NCBI RefSeq assembly: GCF_028285715.1
Contig: NZ_JANQOO010000007.1
Coordinates: forward strand, 62,001 to 126,000
Source of the DNA: Ulvibacterium sp.
Lineage (GTDB): Bacteria; Bacteroidota; Bacteroidia; Flavobacteriales; Flavobacteriaceae
Reading direction: 5' to 3'
DNA: 64,000 nucleotides
Part shown: positions 26,601 through 36,235 of the stretch, piece by piece
How positions within the stretch are numbered: the first letter of the stretch is position 1
How the letters are laid out: each line of letters opens with the position of its first letter
The notes under the pieces: generated by a model
The model's input: the letters and a program-made list of their open reading frames with translations, nothing else
What the model was told of the DNA's origin: nothing
The model's database searches: none
Translations under genes and position numbers: made by a program

Positions 26601-27875
26601 TCAAACGATGTGCCAATTCTGAAATTGGGCCTTTGAGGCCAATACACGTTTGATCCTTAGCACTTCATTCCATTTAGCCATGCGCTCACTTCGCGTAAAG
26701 GACCCTACTTTTAATTGTCCAGCATTGCTGGCAACCGCCAAATGACTAATAAAGCTATCCTCGGTCTCCCCGCTCCTTGCAGAAATTACAGGCCGCCACC
26801 CGGCATTTTGGGTTATCTGTATGGCTTCCAGAGTTTCTGTAACCGTGCCTATCTGGTTGAGTTTAACCAACACGGCATTGGCCAATTCATGTTGAATGCC
26901 ATATTTGATCCTTTCCGGATTGGTAGTAAAAAGGTCATCTCCGATAATTTGAACCCTATCCCCATAGTTTTGGGTCAATTTTTTCCAATTTTCCAAATCA
27001 GTGTCCGCGAAAGGGTCTTCTATGGAAATGATGGGGTATTTATCCAACCAACCACATATCATACCAAAAAAATCATCCTGACTAAACACTTTGTTCTCCA
27101 AGCGAAAACGGTAGGTCTTACTTTTCTCGTCATATAGGTCACTGGCCGCAATATCCAAAGCGATCGAGGCATCGGTTCCAGGTCTGTATCCAGCTTTTTC
27201 GATACCCTTTATAAAGGTTTCAAAGATTTGGGCATGACTTTCGAATTCTGGCCAATACCCTCCTTCATCCGCCACGCCAAAATATCGATTTTGCCCTTTA
27301 AGGATCTCGCCAGTGGCTCTAAATACATTGGAAGTAATTTCCAAAGTTTCCTCGTAACTATTGGCCCCGTTGGCAATCAATAAAAAATCCTGGACATCGG
27401 TGCGCCATTGGGCATGGGCACCGCCACCAATAATTTGAATCTCCGGAATTGGAAGCAGATTTCCTTCTTCTTTTCCCAAATAGGCAAACAAAGGAAAGCC
27501 TAGCGCATTTGCTGCGGCTGCTGCAACGGCCGTTGAAACCGCAAGTATGGCATTGGCTCCCAATGCTATTTTATTGGGGGTTCCGTCCAACTTGATCATT
27601 AGTTCATCTATCATTTTCTGGTCTCTCGGATCCTTCCCTATCAGCTCTGGGGCAATAATCCCATTAACGTTCCCTATAGCCCTGTTCACTGATTTCCCAT
27701 CAAAATATAACGGATCGCCATCCCTCAGCTCGTGGGCTTCATACTGTCCCGTAGATGCTCCCGACGGGGCCACGCCCTTACCAGTTATTCCATTGTTCAG
27801 TTGCACCTCTACCTCAACAGTGGGGTTGCCACGGGAATCAAAGATGGTATAAGCCTCAATGGCATTAATTATCAT
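26601..27875 (-). CDS. Enolase paralog with altered active site
   Basis: A 424-residue member of the enolase family; the ATG at 27875 (MIINAIEAYTIFDSRG) is preferred over one at 27905, 10 codons earlier. Numbered from the longer start, the expected residues are E214 (yeast E211), the metal ligands D251, E296 and D323, the base K348 (yeast K345) and K399 (K396). However yeast E168 is D173, and the catalytic yeast H373 is replaced by A376 (SARSGETED instead of SHRSGETED). Yeast S157 is also Ala. This is therefore not the housekeeping enolase but a paralog likely acting on a different phospho-acid. It is the last gene of an SDR-kinase-enolase operon. Confidence 0.85.
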   Translation of the reverse strand: MIINAIEAYTIFDSRGNPTVEVEVQLNNGITGKGVAPSGASTGQYEAHELRDGDPLYFDGKSVNRAIGNVNGIIAPELIGKDPRDQKMIDELMIKLDGTPNKIALGANAILAVSTAVAAAAANALGFPLFAYLGKEEGNLLPIPEIQIIGGGAHAQWRTDVQDFLLIANGANSYEETLEITSNVFRATGEILKGQNRYFGVADEGGYWPEFESHAQIFETFIKGIEKAGYRPGTDASIALDIAASDLYDEKSKTYRFRLENKVFSQDDFFGMICGWLDKYPIISIEDPFADTDLENWKKLTQNYGDRVQIIGDDLFTTNPERIKYGIQHELANAVLVKLNQIGTVTETLEAIQITQNAGWRPVISARSGETEDSFISHLAVASNAGQLKVGSFTRSERMAKWNEVLRIKRVLASKAQFQNWHIV

Positions 27876-27996
27876 TTGCTTGATTTTTATCTGATTATTA
27901 CTCACGGGCCATATACCTTAATCAAAATACGTTCTGATACGCTTGGGACAATGTTTGAAAACAAATATAAATGGATGTTGGGAACTTTAAACATCT

Positions 27997-28995
27997 TCAG
28001 TTCAGGTAGGTGGAATTTTTTAGCTTTTTGAACCAGGTTTGGATGATATCCTGCAACTCCGAATTCTTTTCCACTATCTGCTTTAAGGCAAATTCCCTGG
28101 CCAATGCCTGTCGGTCCGGGTCAAGGTATTCTACAGGGGATTTACCGTCTACCCTGGCCAAAAGGAGCATGGGCAATAATATTGCGGTACGTTTTTGTAA
28201 CTTCTGAAAATCTTGGAAGCCTTCCCTTTGCTTGCCATAGGTCACAAGAAAAGTGCTAACAAGATTCTCAAGATTTGTGTTACGGGGCGCATGATATAGC
28301 CCCTTCAGCAAAAGATGTGAGGACAAAAAGGCAATGTCAAAGGCAGCGTCGCCGTAGAAGGCAACTTCACAATCTAAGATTACCAAACGCTTCCCTGAAA
28401 TCAAAATGTTTTTTGGGCTGTAATCCCCATGGATCAGACATTCATTCGTGCTTTTTAAACGTTCTGCCTCTTTTAGGATTTCCCGGGCGACCAAGGGATG
28501 CCTTTCCGCACAGCGTAAGAGGTAGGGTGAAATACGCAACTGGGTAAAGTTTTGAAGGGAATTGAACTGTTCTGCAACAACGTTTTCGGAATAGGAATAC
28601 TGATGGATTCTCCCTAGTAGCTTGCCAGCTTCCCGGGCGTGAGACTCTTGGAATTCTCCTTCCATTAACAAGGTCTTCCAATTGGCGAAGCCTTTGTCCA
28701 GAAATTCCATGACAAAATAGCCCTGCCCCTTACCCAGTAGTCTGGGAACGGCTTCCGGCAAAAACTGGGAGACATATTCCAAATACTTGATTTCGAAATC
28801 ATTTCGGGAGACATCCGCGAACCAATCTGATTGGACCTTAAGCTTTTTCAAGGCCCTTTTTACCACAAAGGTTTTCCCCACTGTATCTATCCTGTAGATT
28901 TCGCTGGAAACGCCTCCGGTCAGAAGTTCAAATCTCGAAGTCTTTGTTATGGGTATACCATCGGAGGCAAGTTGTTCCAAAAACTCAGGATTCAT
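27997..28995 (-). CDS. Aminoglycoside-phosphotransferase-like (APH family) small-molecule kinase
   Basis: A 332-residue kinase of the APH/choline-kinase/MTR-kinase fold. K46 (VVKRAL) should bind ATP, the Brenner motif LIHGDYSPKN provides D191 and N196, and D208 (ILDCE) is the second metal ligand. Such kinases phosphorylate hydroxyls on sugars or small alcohols. It lies between the SDR (43 bases upstream) and the enolase paralog (92 bases to the ORF, 121 bases to the preferred ATG), suggesting that it makes a phosphorylated acid used by that enzyme. The substrate is unknown. Confidence 0.82.
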   Translation of the reverse strand: MNPEFLEQLASDGIPITKTSRFELLTGGVSSEIYRIDTVGKTFVVKRALKKLKVQSDWFADVSRNDFEIKYLEYVSQFLPEAVPRLLGKGQGYFVMEFLDKGFANWKTLLMEGEFQESHAREAGKLLGRIHQYSYSENVVAEQFNSLQNFTQLRISPYLLRCAERHPLVAREILKEAERLKSTNECLIHGDYSPKNILISGKRLVILDCEVAFYGDAAFDIAFLSSHLLLKGLYHAPRNTNLENLVSTFLVTYGKQREGFQDFQKLQKRTAILLPMLLLARVDGKSPVEYLDPDRQALAREFALKQIVEKNSELQDIIQTWFKKLKNSTYLN

Positions 28996-29038
28996 ACAAC
29001 CGTTTTTGTAATTTCCATACCTTCCACAAGGACATTTT

Positions 29039-29809
29039 TTATTCTACACCCCCCAGTTCAATACCCAAACCGCCATCTATACGGATTGCCTGACCCGTAA
29101 TAAAACTCCCGCTCTCCCCACATAGATACGCGACTAGTTCGGCAATTTCCGCTGCTTGGCCAATTCGGCCCGTTAGATGTATATCGTTTAATTCGCCCAT
29201 CACCTTATCAGGGTGTTCAAAAGAATCCAGTGCCTCGTGTAACATGGGCGTATCCACGGTACCAGGACAAATGGCTACGCAGCGTATTTGAGGTTTAAAG
29301 TCCACGGCAATACTTCGGGTCAACCCTAATAAGGCGGCCTTACTTGTGGCATAGGGCATGGTGTTTTTTTGACAATGAAAGCTATTAACACTAGCTACAT
29401 TGACAATACAACCTTTCCCAATTCTTTGCATCGACGGAATCGCTTGCCGTGCACATAACCATGCACTCTTTAGATTAATATCCATGACCCGATCCCATTC
29501 CGCCTCGGTTGTGGTCACAGCATCGGTATAGCCCAATACACCCGCATTGTTGACCAGATAATTGATCTCTCCAAACGCTTTTATGACATCTTTAAAACAC
29601 TCTGTTACCTGCCTATTATCGGAGACATCACATTTTTTGAACAAAAAGTTCGTTCTGAATCCAGTCCTAAATTCGTTTCCCGCCTTTTCATCAACATCCA
29701 AGGCAGCTACCTTTGCACCTTCATTGTGAAAAAGTTCGCATACAGCCTTACCCATACCTTTTGAACCCCCCGTAACCACAATAACCTTATCCTTAAATCG
29801 CTTTTCCAT
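29039..29809 (-). CDS. SDR-family NAD-dependent dehydrogenase, first gene of the kinase-enolase-paralog operon
   Basis: A 256-residue classical short-chain dehydrogenase. The cofactor motif is TGGSKGMG at residues 13-20, D38 after the second strand favours NAD, NNAG is at residues 87-90, and the catalytic S140, Y153 and K157 are present. The C-terminus has the usual SFITGQAIRIDGG. Coming first in an operon with a kinase and an enolase paralog, it may oxidise a sugar or polyol to the acid that is then phosphorylated and dehydrated; this order is inference. Confidence 0.88.
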   Translation of the reverse strand: MEKRFKDKVIVVTGGSKGMGKAVCELFHNEGAKVAALDVDEKAGNEFRTGFRTNFLFKKCDVSDNRQVTECFKDVIKAFGEINYLVNNAGVLGYTDAVTTTEAEWDRVMDINLKSAWLCARQAIPSMQRIGKGCIVNVASVNSFHCQKNTMPYATSKAALLGLTRSIAVDFKPQIRCVAICPGTVDTPMLHEALDSFEHPDKVMGELNDIHLTGRIGQAAEIAELVAYLCGESGSFITGQAIRIDGGLGIELGGVE

Positions 29810-30164
29810 GGGTTCTTATTTACACTGTTAATAGATTTTATCTCCTGGCTATTCGACTCATCAAGATAAGGAAAATATAGGAGTGCCCATGGCCATTCAA
29901 AAGTATTGGAGTTTGCAACCTCCGGCTTCATTATATCGTACCCATTGGAGAATCGGAAATTTCCTTGGGCGAAACGGTTTATAAGGCCTCCATATTCGAC
30001 CTACTAGTTAAAAAATCCTATAAAAGTCCCTCGCTTTTCGAAAAAATGTCTGGTTAAATGGCTACTAAAGTCGTTTCTCACTACGATAATCACGGATTCG
30101 GCTACATGGAATAATCCTTTTACAGGCAACTTTGCATTATTAAAGAAATTAAAAAATCAAAATC
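29810..30164. other. Divergent intergenic region with a possible gene remnant
   Basis: This gap holds the promoters of the leftward SDR-kinase operon and the rightward SDR gene. A plus-strand frame open from 29881 to the stop at 30055-30057 has protein-like content in its last 40 codons (GETVYKASIFDLLVKK and so on, rich in Lys, Ser, Leu) but no good start codon. It may be the decayed 3' end of an old gene. No clear TAnnTTTG box was found. Confidence 0.3.
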
Positions 30165-31034
30165 ATGTCAAAAATTTTAATTACAGGTGCCAATGGGGGC
30201 TTTGGAGCCTTAACGGTAAAAACATTACTGGACCAAGGCCATAGTGTTGTAGCCACAATGCGAAATACGGAATCAAAAAACAAGGCCGTAGCCGATGAAC
30301 TATCGGCGTTGGGTGCAAAAATTGTCAATATTGATGTTACCAATGACGAAAGTGTAAATTCGGGTATGGCAAAAGCCATTGATCTTTTGGATGGTTTAGA
30401 TGTGGTTGTTAATAATGCAGGAATTGGTGTCTTGGGGATTCAAGAGCAATTTACCATTGATGACTTTAAACGCCTATTCGATGTGAATGTATTTGGTGTA
30501 CAACGCATAAATAGGGCCATACTTCCCCATTTTAGAAATCAGGGCTCTGGTTTGCTTGTTCATGTTTCGAGCCTTTTGGGAAGAATTGCATTTCCTTTTT
30601 ACGGCCCGTACAATGCATCCAAATGGGCCTTGGAAGCGTTGGCCGAAAACTATAGGGTAGAACTGTCCGGTTTTGGGGTAGATTCCTGTATAGTAGAGCC
30701 AGGAGGTTATCCCACCGGATTTATGACAAATCTAATGCAACCTTCGGACCTTTCCCAAAATGAGGGCTACGGCGAGATGGTCCATGCACCAAAGCAGGCG
30801 TTTGAGAGTTTTGAGGGTGCATTGGCGGGCAATCCTGCCCAGAACCCTCAAAATGTAGCAGACGCCATAGCTGATCTTATCCGTACTCCAGCAGGACAAC
30901 GACCCATGCGAACCGTCGTTGATAACATGGGGATGGGGGCACATATTGAGCCATACAACAATCAATTGGCACAAATTCATGAAGGTCTTTATAATGCCTT
31001 TGGTATGGGGGAAATGTTAAGGTTAAAAGCCTAA
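30165..31034 (+). CDS. SDR-family oxidoreductase
   Basis: A 289-residue short-chain reductase with TGANGGFG at residues 7-14, NNAGIG near residue 84, the catalytic pattern SSLLGR...YGPYNASKWALE (Tyr and Lys), and EPGGYPTGF after it. The first strand ends with a basic MRN motif, which suggests NADP preference. It resembles the branch often placed next to AraC regulators in Flavobacteria. A terminator follows, then the AraC gene on the same strand. The substrate is unknown. Confidence 0.85.
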   Translation: MSKILITGANGGFGALTVKTLLDQGHSVVATMRNTESKNKAVADELSALGAKIVNIDVTNDESVNSGMAKAIDLLDGLDVVVNNAGIGVLGIQEQFTIDDFKRLFDVNVFGVQRINRAILPHFRNQGSGLLVHVSSLLGRIAFPFYGPYNASKWALEALAENYRVELSGFGVDSCIVEPGGYPTGFMTNLMQPSDLSQNEGYGEMVHAPKQAFESFEGALAGNPAQNPQNVADAIADLIRTPAGQRPMRTVVDNMGMGAHIEPYNNQLAQIHEGLYNAFGMGEMLRLKA

Positions 31035-31057
31035 GGTAAAGTATCGATCAGAAAAAT

Positions 31058-31087
31058 AACAGGTGATTAAAGAACATCACCTGTTTC
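31058..31087 (+). terminator. Intrinsic terminator after the SDR gene
   Basis: Perfect 10-base arms AACAGGTGAT (31058-31067) and ATCACCTGTT (31076-31085) with an 8-base loop and a short T-rich tail. Confidence 0.7.
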
Positions 31088-31156
31088 TTCATGAAATGAA
31101 ACTAGGAGTTTGCCTGCAATAAAAGCCTTAAATTAAAATTCTAAATACCTTTACGT

Positions 31157-32083
31157 ATGGCCCATACAAGAATAGAGACATTGAACACCATAAGCGACTT
31201 ACATCGTTTTAATCGACTTTCACCTCCGGAACATCCCCTCATAAGTTTACTGGATTACAGCAAAATTAGACCTACCCCCGTAAATAATGAACTGAAATGG
31301 ATACAGCGATTTTATACCATTTCGATAAAACGAAATGTTAGTGGCAAATACCGCTATGGTCAACAATCCTATGATTTTGATGAAGGCCTAATGACCTTTT
31401 TTTCTCCAGAGCAGGTAATTTCCGTGCAATTGATCGAAGCGGATGCAACCACCCATAAACCCTCAGGGTGGATATTGGCCATTCATCCCGACTTTTTATT
31501 TGGAACTTCATTGGCACGAAACATCATAAAATATCCATTCTTTAATTATTCGGTACGAGAAGCCCTTTTCCTATCGGAAAAAGAAGAAAACATTATCACT
31601 GGAATTCTTCAAAATGTAAGGGCCGAATATCAGGCTAATCTGGACCAGTTCAGTCAACAAATCATCATTAGTCAATTAGAATTACTCTTGAATTATGCTG
31701 AACGGTTCTATCAACGACAATTTCTTACCCGAAAGGTTTCCAATCATCAAATATTGGAGAGATTGGAAAGCATACTGGAAGATTATTTCAATAGCGAACC
31801 ACTAGTGGATCGAGGCTTGCCTTCGGTACATGATATTGCCCAAGAATTGAACCTCACCCCTGATTATCTGAGCAGTATGCTAAAGAGTTTAACCGGACAG
31901 ACCACTCAGCAACATATTCACAACAAATTGATTGAAAGAGCAAAAGTGAAATTATCGACCACTAAATTGTCAGTGAGTGAAATTGCCTATGAATTGGGGT
32001 TTGAACATCCACAATCCTTCAGTAAATTGTTTAAATCCAAAACCAGGCAAACACCATTGGAGTTTCGGGCTGCATTTAACTGA
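31157..32083 (+). CDS. AraC-family transcriptional regulator
   Basis: A 308-residue regulator with a cupin-like N-terminal part and a C-terminal helix-turn-helix pair (about residues 205-305). The signature LTPDYLSSMLKSLTGQTTQQHIHNKLIERAKVKL...VSEIAYELGFEHPQSFSKLFKSKTRQTPLEFR is textbook, with sections quoted here only as pattern. It sits downstream of an SDR gene and is probably its regulator. TACCTTTA at 31146-31153, just before the ATG, is near the -7 consensus and would give an almost leaderless message. Confidence 0.9.
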   Translation: MAHTRIETLNTISDLHRFNRLSPPEHPLISLLDYSKIRPTPVNNELKWIQRFYTISIKRNVSGKYRYGQQSYDFDEGLMTFFSPEQVISVQLIEADATTHKPSGWILAIHPDFLFGTSLARNIIKYPFFNYSVREALFLSEKEENIITGILQNVRAEYQANLDQFSQQIIISQLELLLNYAERFYQRQFLTRKVSNHQILERLESILEDYFNSEPLVDRGLPSVHDIAQELNLTPDYLSSMLKSLTGQTTQQHIHNKLIERAKVKLSTTKLSVSEIAYELGFEHPQSFSKLFKSKTRQTPLEFRAAFN

Positions 32084-32216
32084 GCAAAACGACCGTACCA
32101 AAATTTATGTGATAATGGACAATGCATCCCTAGGAGTATTTTCCTCGTATATCGGCCCTTGAATCCTGTGTTTTCTAAAGACCTAATCCCCAAGGCCAAT
32201 GGTATTGAAGCATCCC

Positions 32217-33479
32217 TTAAAAATACTGCCCGATACCAAATACAATGCCTCCACTTGAGGAATCATTGGTTATAAGTCCGAACCCATAATCGATTCGAAA
32301 AATAGCATTGAAAATACGTTTGTGGATAAATCGAAGTCCTACTCCAGGATAGACCCGAACATTATCGTAATCCACAAAATCGGAAAAACTGCCTCCAGGT
32401 AAACGCCAAGAACCACTATCCACAAAAACATTGCCTTGCAGTACAAACCAATCCTTTTCTACTAAGGTCTGCCTAAATTCCGTATTCAATACAATGGCTC
32501 CAGTACCACGATCGATCAGAATTCCCACACCACGAATATTTAGGTTATTATCCAAGGCAAAAGGGGCAAAGGGGGTTTCAACATTATCGGAAATTCCCAA
32601 ACGTAACCTATTGGCCCAATTCCCTTTCTTTCCCACACGCTTAAAGAACATAAAGTCATTGAAGCCGATCCAAAACCCAGGGAGGCGCTGATCCTGGCTA
32701 CGAACGTATTGAAAATTGAGTATACTGCGGAATCCGGATATGTATTGATAGTAGTAACGAAGGGCGTCAAAATTGTAAATGAGCTTGTATAAATACTTAT
32801 CCACGACCAGGTCTTGCGGCACATTGGGCGATGTGGCCCCAGTAATATAGCTGTAATCCTCTGTAAAGAAATTCATTCCGACTTCAATACGATTCTTAAA
32901 ATTAAACTCGTGTAACAGCAAGGCCTCAAAAGATCTATTGTTGTACCTATAATCTGCGGTACCCTCGGATAAAAAAACCGGCTCGCGCGTGGTAAAATCT
33001 TGATAAGTGAGGGACACCCCGGTGCGTTTACCGAACAGATTGGGCGCCCTAAGGTTTACTCCATAGGAATTGAAGACGTCCCTTTGGTAAAAGACCCCCA
33101 AGGTAATGTTACGACCTAAAAGATTGAACTCCTGTAGCCCCAACCGAAAGGCCAACTCGTCGTTTACCGTACTATAAAAGTTGGCGAAAGGGATAAGGGT
33201 AAAATTCTCTTCAATAGTAAAGCGAAGGTCGCACTGGCTACTATTGCCCATTATTACTTCAAAATCGGCGTGGGAAATAGACGGCAAACGTTTTAAACGT
33301 TGTATATCCTTTTCGATTACTACGGAATCCAATTCTTGACCCTCCTGCACCTGTAGCAGTTTTTTGAGAAAAACGGGCTTTGTTTTTTTGGTTCCTTGAA
33401 TTTCTATGTTTACTATGGTGGTCTGCGAAAAAGCATGTAGTCCAAGAAGAAAAAAGCAGATCGCACCGAATAGTCTCAT
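32217..33479 (-). CDS. Omp85-family outer membrane protein (POTRA plus beta-barrel)
   Basis: A 420-residue protein with a signal peptide (residues 1-18, AFSQ), one POTRA-like domain at about 22-95 (VNIEIQGTKKTKPVFLKKLL...), and a barrel of alternating strands ending in an aromatic residue (GIGQYF), the usual recognition end for BAM. It is shorter than BamA and has a single POTRA. It resembles the small BamA/TamA-like proteins found in Bacteroidota, whose cargo is not established. It lies 13 bases from the lipoprotein gene on the same strand. Confidence 0.75.
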   Translation of the reverse strand: MRLFGAICFFLLGLHAFSQTTIVNIEIQGTKKTKPVFLKKLLQVQEGQELDSVVIEKDIQRLKRLPSISHADFEVIMGNSSQCDLRFTIEENFTLIPFANFYSTVNDELAFRLGLQEFNLLGRNITLGVFYQRDVFNSYGVNLRAPNLFGKRTGVSLTYQDFTTREPVFLSEGTADYRYNNRSFEALLLHEFNFKNRIEVGMNFFTEDYSYITGATSPNVPQDLVVDKYLYKLIYNFDALRYYYQYISGFRSILNFQYVRSQDQRLPGFWIGFNDFMFFKRVGKKGNWANRLRLGISDNVETPFAPFALDNNLNIRGVGILIDRGTGAIVLNTEFRQTLVEKDWFVLQGNVFVDSGSWRLPGGSFSDFVDYDNVRVYPGVGLRFIHKRIFNAIFRIDYGFGLITNDSSSGGIVFGIGQYF

Positions 33480-33492
33480 AAAAAGGTTGCTT

Positions 33493-34224
33493 TTAGTTTT
33501 CCTGTATTGTAAAGGATAGTTCGGAAAAGAGATTTACCCAGTTATCCTCGCTGACCCCCATCAAGGTAAATCCATAGGAACGACCTATAATCAGATCAGG
33601 GGGTGCACCTCGGGTTATATTTAAAGTTACATTTTCCGTATTGTAATAGCGAAACATTTGTTCTTGAGTGTAGGTGCCGGACAATAAGTCGTCATCACTG
33701 GTGGAAACCACTTGAAAATATATTATGGTATCATTATACGTGCCATCTGTCCAAGAAAAATGCGGCGTGGGTGAATCTATATCCGCTACTTCTACATTTT
33801 CTGCCAAGTACTCTGTAGGCCTGGAATCTTTTTTTATCCTGATAGGATTGCACAAATGTATCTTGCCTTCTTCCTCGAACGAAACAATGACCCATTTACC
33901 CTCCTCTACCTGAGTGTCCACTTGTTTTAAATATCCGTTGAAAACATCTTTTGGGATTAACTCAACCTCTTTATATTCGGCAAAATTATTTTTGTCCGCC
34001 TCCAAAGAGGAAGTCTCAAAATATCGAATATCCGTGGCACCTGGTCTCGGATACAGAAAAACATGGGTAAGATCCCCAGTTTCACTGCTTGCGGCACAGG
34101 CAATGACGTTGTCCAAAACAAATTCTCGATCTTCTACCACGGCCCTAAGGGTTCCGCTGAGTATTTCCTCATCTACCGAGCAGCTACATAGGACCAACGC
34201 CAATAAAACAGGATAGGATTTCAA
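33493..34224 (-). CDS. Hypothetical lipoprotein (DUF4249-like)
   Basis: A 243-residue lipoprotein with a lipobox near residue 13 (VLCSCS). The body is beta-rich, with two immunoglobulin-like segments and a PTPHFSWTDGTYNDTIIYFQVVS segment reminiscent of fibronectin-type domains. It may be a cell-surface or periplasmic accessory of the Omp85-like protein 13 bases downstream. The DUF4249 link is tentative and no function is known. Confidence 0.5.
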   Translation of the reverse strand: MKSYPVLLALVLCSCSVDEEILSGTLRAVVEDREFVLDNVIACAASSETGDLTHVFLYPRPGATDIRYFETSSLEADKNNFAEYKEVELIPKDVFNGYLKQVDTQVEEGKWVIVSFEEEGKIHLCNPIRIKKDSRPTEYLAENVEVADIDSPTPHFSWTDGTYNDTIIYFQVVSTSDDDLLSGTYTQEQMFRYYNTENVTLNITRGAPPDLIIGRSYGFTLMGVSEDNWVNLFSELSFTIQEN

Positions 34225-34225
34225 A

Positions 34226-35227
34226 TCAATCTATTTTATAATGTGCCTTAATAGTTTCCTCCGCTGGTTTGTTCTGAGGTGTGAAACGATTATCTTCTGG
34301 TCCTCCAGATTTTTCATGGTCTATAAACCACTTCCATATATAGCCCCCTGCGAACCAATCCTGGCTCCAAAATTCGTCAAAAACAACTTGGGTAGCCGTA
34401 GCCTGGGCATCCAAATTTGTCTTCTCCTCATTATAATCTACCAACCAAGGCTTTTTAGCGGTATAGTCCATGCTCCGGTAACCAAATTCTGTGAATAGCA
34501 CTGGTTTTTTAACACTTTCTGAAAGTTCTGCCATTGCCACTTTCCATTTTTCCCATCCTATTCGTAGTTGGTCAGCAGTTGGGTCTCTTTCCTCGGATAA
34601 TGGAAAATAGGCATCAATACCAATATAATCCAGTTGTTCCCAAAACGGGACCCGAGGATATTCGTCCCAATTAGCGGCATAGGTGAGTTTCCCGGAATAC
34701 TTTCCCCGAATTTCATGAATTAATTCCTTCCAATAGTTAGGCCGGTTTTTTACAAATTGCTCCAACTCTGTTCCAATACAAAAAATGGATACCTGGGTCT
34801 CTTCCGCTAACTGGGCATAACTCAAAATAAACTTTTTATAGGAGGCTTCCAATGATTTCCAGTCCCCCTCGGATTGCATTTTGAGGGTCCCGGTATATTC
34901 TCCACGCCAAATCCAGATTTGGGGCTTGAGCATTATCTTTATTCCATTCTTCTTCAACAACTCGATATATTGTTTGGCACCCTCTTTTGTCTCGCCGAAC
35001 CATTGCCGGTCCGTATCAAAAATCACTTCGGGCGAATGTATGTTCCGTGTAAACGCAAAAGGCATGACAGCGGCATGATTCGCATGGATTTTCAATACTT
35101 TTTCGACATGTTTCTGCGCTACCTCTTCGCGGGAAGCCACAAAACTTACCCCATTTATTTTTTCCTTGATCTGACTGGAACAGGAAAACTGGAGGGAACA
35201 CAAAAAAAGAAGTCCTAATTTTTTCAC
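34226..35227 (-). CDS. GH113-like glycoside hydrolase lipoprotein
   Basis: A 333-residue TIM-barrel glycosidase of clan A type, similar to GH113 endo-beta-mannanases. The acid/base is probably E154 (IGTELEQF) and the nucleophile E247 (FTEFGYRS), lying after strands 4 and 7. Other typical features are ANWDEY and GIDAYFPL. It has a lipobox (QFSCSS, C16), so it is a lipoprotein. The downstream lipoprotein gene is 1 base away, giving a three-gene operon with the barrel. Mannan or glucomannan is a guess from the family. Confidence 0.8.
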   Translation of the reverse strand: MKKLGLLFLCSLQFSCSSQIKEKINGVSFVASREEVAQKHVEKVLKIHANHAAVMPFAFTRNIHSPEVIFDTDRQWFGETKEGAKQYIELLKKNGIKIMLKPQIWIWRGEYTGTLKMQSEGDWKSLEASYKKFILSYAQLAEETQVSIFCIGTELEQFVKNRPNYWKELIHEIRGKYSGKLTYAANWDEYPRVPFWEQLDYIGIDAYFPLSEERDPTADQLRIGWEKWKVAMAELSESVKKPVLFTEFGYRSMDYTAKKPWLVDYNEEKTNLDAQATATQVVFDEFWSQDWFAGGYIWKWFIDHEKSGGPEDNRFTPQNKPAEETIKAHYKID

Positions 35228-35277
35228 TAAAAAATGGCATTAAGACCTCTAAAATACGGCATTTACAGAAATGGGGG

Positions 35278-36150
35278 CTAGAAAATGGCCCGCAATCCTA
35301 TGTTAAAGGTCTCTCCCAGTCCCGTATCGGAGCCCCTTACAAAGTTCGTATACAAAAATTCCACATTCAGTTCTTTGGTCAGCTGATATTTGGCACCACC
35401 ACCAAGGGCAGTAAAGTCCTGCGAAAAATCACTTCCCAAATCCAATAACTGCGAATGTTGGGCCAGAACAAGTACCGTAAACTTACTGCTTGGAAAATAG
35501 CTTAGAAAAACGCCAGGCGTAAGTCTTAAGCTATTATTGGCAAAACTTTTATCGGCATCACCAAAGTTGAGTTCGGAATTGATTTCGGAAAATATTTGCC
35601 ATTTGTTTCCAGGAAAGGTATAATCATAAAAAAAACGATTTTGCCATATAAATCCATTTTGATCCAAGAATACCCCATTTTCCACTTCATTGTCTACTAG
35701 TGGGATAAAAAAGGAGCTTTGGATACTGAAATTACTGACAGAAGCTATCGGTACAAATTTAACCGAAGGGGCAATGGAGGTAAACCCGGAGCGCGCCGTG
35801 CCTTCCTCTCCGTCAAACTGAAAAACCTCCAAGGCCCCCCGGCCTCCAATTACATTGGAACGGAATTCAAATATGGCCCCAACATTCCATCTTTTATTTT
35901 GTCCAACACCTGTATATACCTCCAAGGTAGAGGTAAAGAAAGTATTTCTTGGGATATCGCCCGTGAATGTATCCTCTGTCTCCGTGTAAAGATTATTGAA
36001 CCATTTGAGGTCCCATTGTCCCTTCCCAATCAATTTTGAAGGGGTATATTGCTGAATATTGCTCTGTTGCGGAGGATCGTCCTGGGCAAATGTCGCCAAA
36101 GAGAAAGTCGCCGATACAACTAGGAGAACGTAGTTTTTAATTGATTTCAT
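35278..36150 (-). CDS. Outer-membrane beta-barrel (transporter-like) protein
   Basis: A 290-residue protein with a signal peptide (residues 1-22, TFAQ) and a series of amphipathic strands ending in FNIGLRAIF, a typical outer-membrane C-terminal aromatic residue. The pattern fits the FadL/MetA-pathway-of-phenol-like or 'transporter' barrels of Bacteroidota. It lies 50 bases upstream of the GH113-like gene on the same strand. The substrate is not predictable. Confidence 0.65.
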   Translation of the reverse strand: MKSIKNYVLLVVSATFSLATFAQDDPPQQSNIQQYTPSKLIGKGQWDLKWFNNLYTETEDTFTGDIPRNTFFTSTLEVYTGVGQNKRWNVGAIFEFRSNVIGGRGALEVFQFDGEEGTARSGFTSIAPSVKFVPIASVSNFSIQSSFFIPLVDNEVENGVFLDQNGFIWQNRFFYDYTFPGNKWQIFSEINSELNFGDADKSFANNSLRLTPGVFLSYFPSSKFTVLVLAQHSQLLDLGSDFSQDFTALGGGAKYQLTKELNVEFLYTNFVRGSDTGLGETFNIGLRAIF

Positions 36151-36235
36151 AACAATTGTCTTTAATTTATGGAATAGTTATTTCTAGGCGAATCATTATC
36201 CGCTTGTTTACCGCTGTAAATTGAAGGGTATTTAT

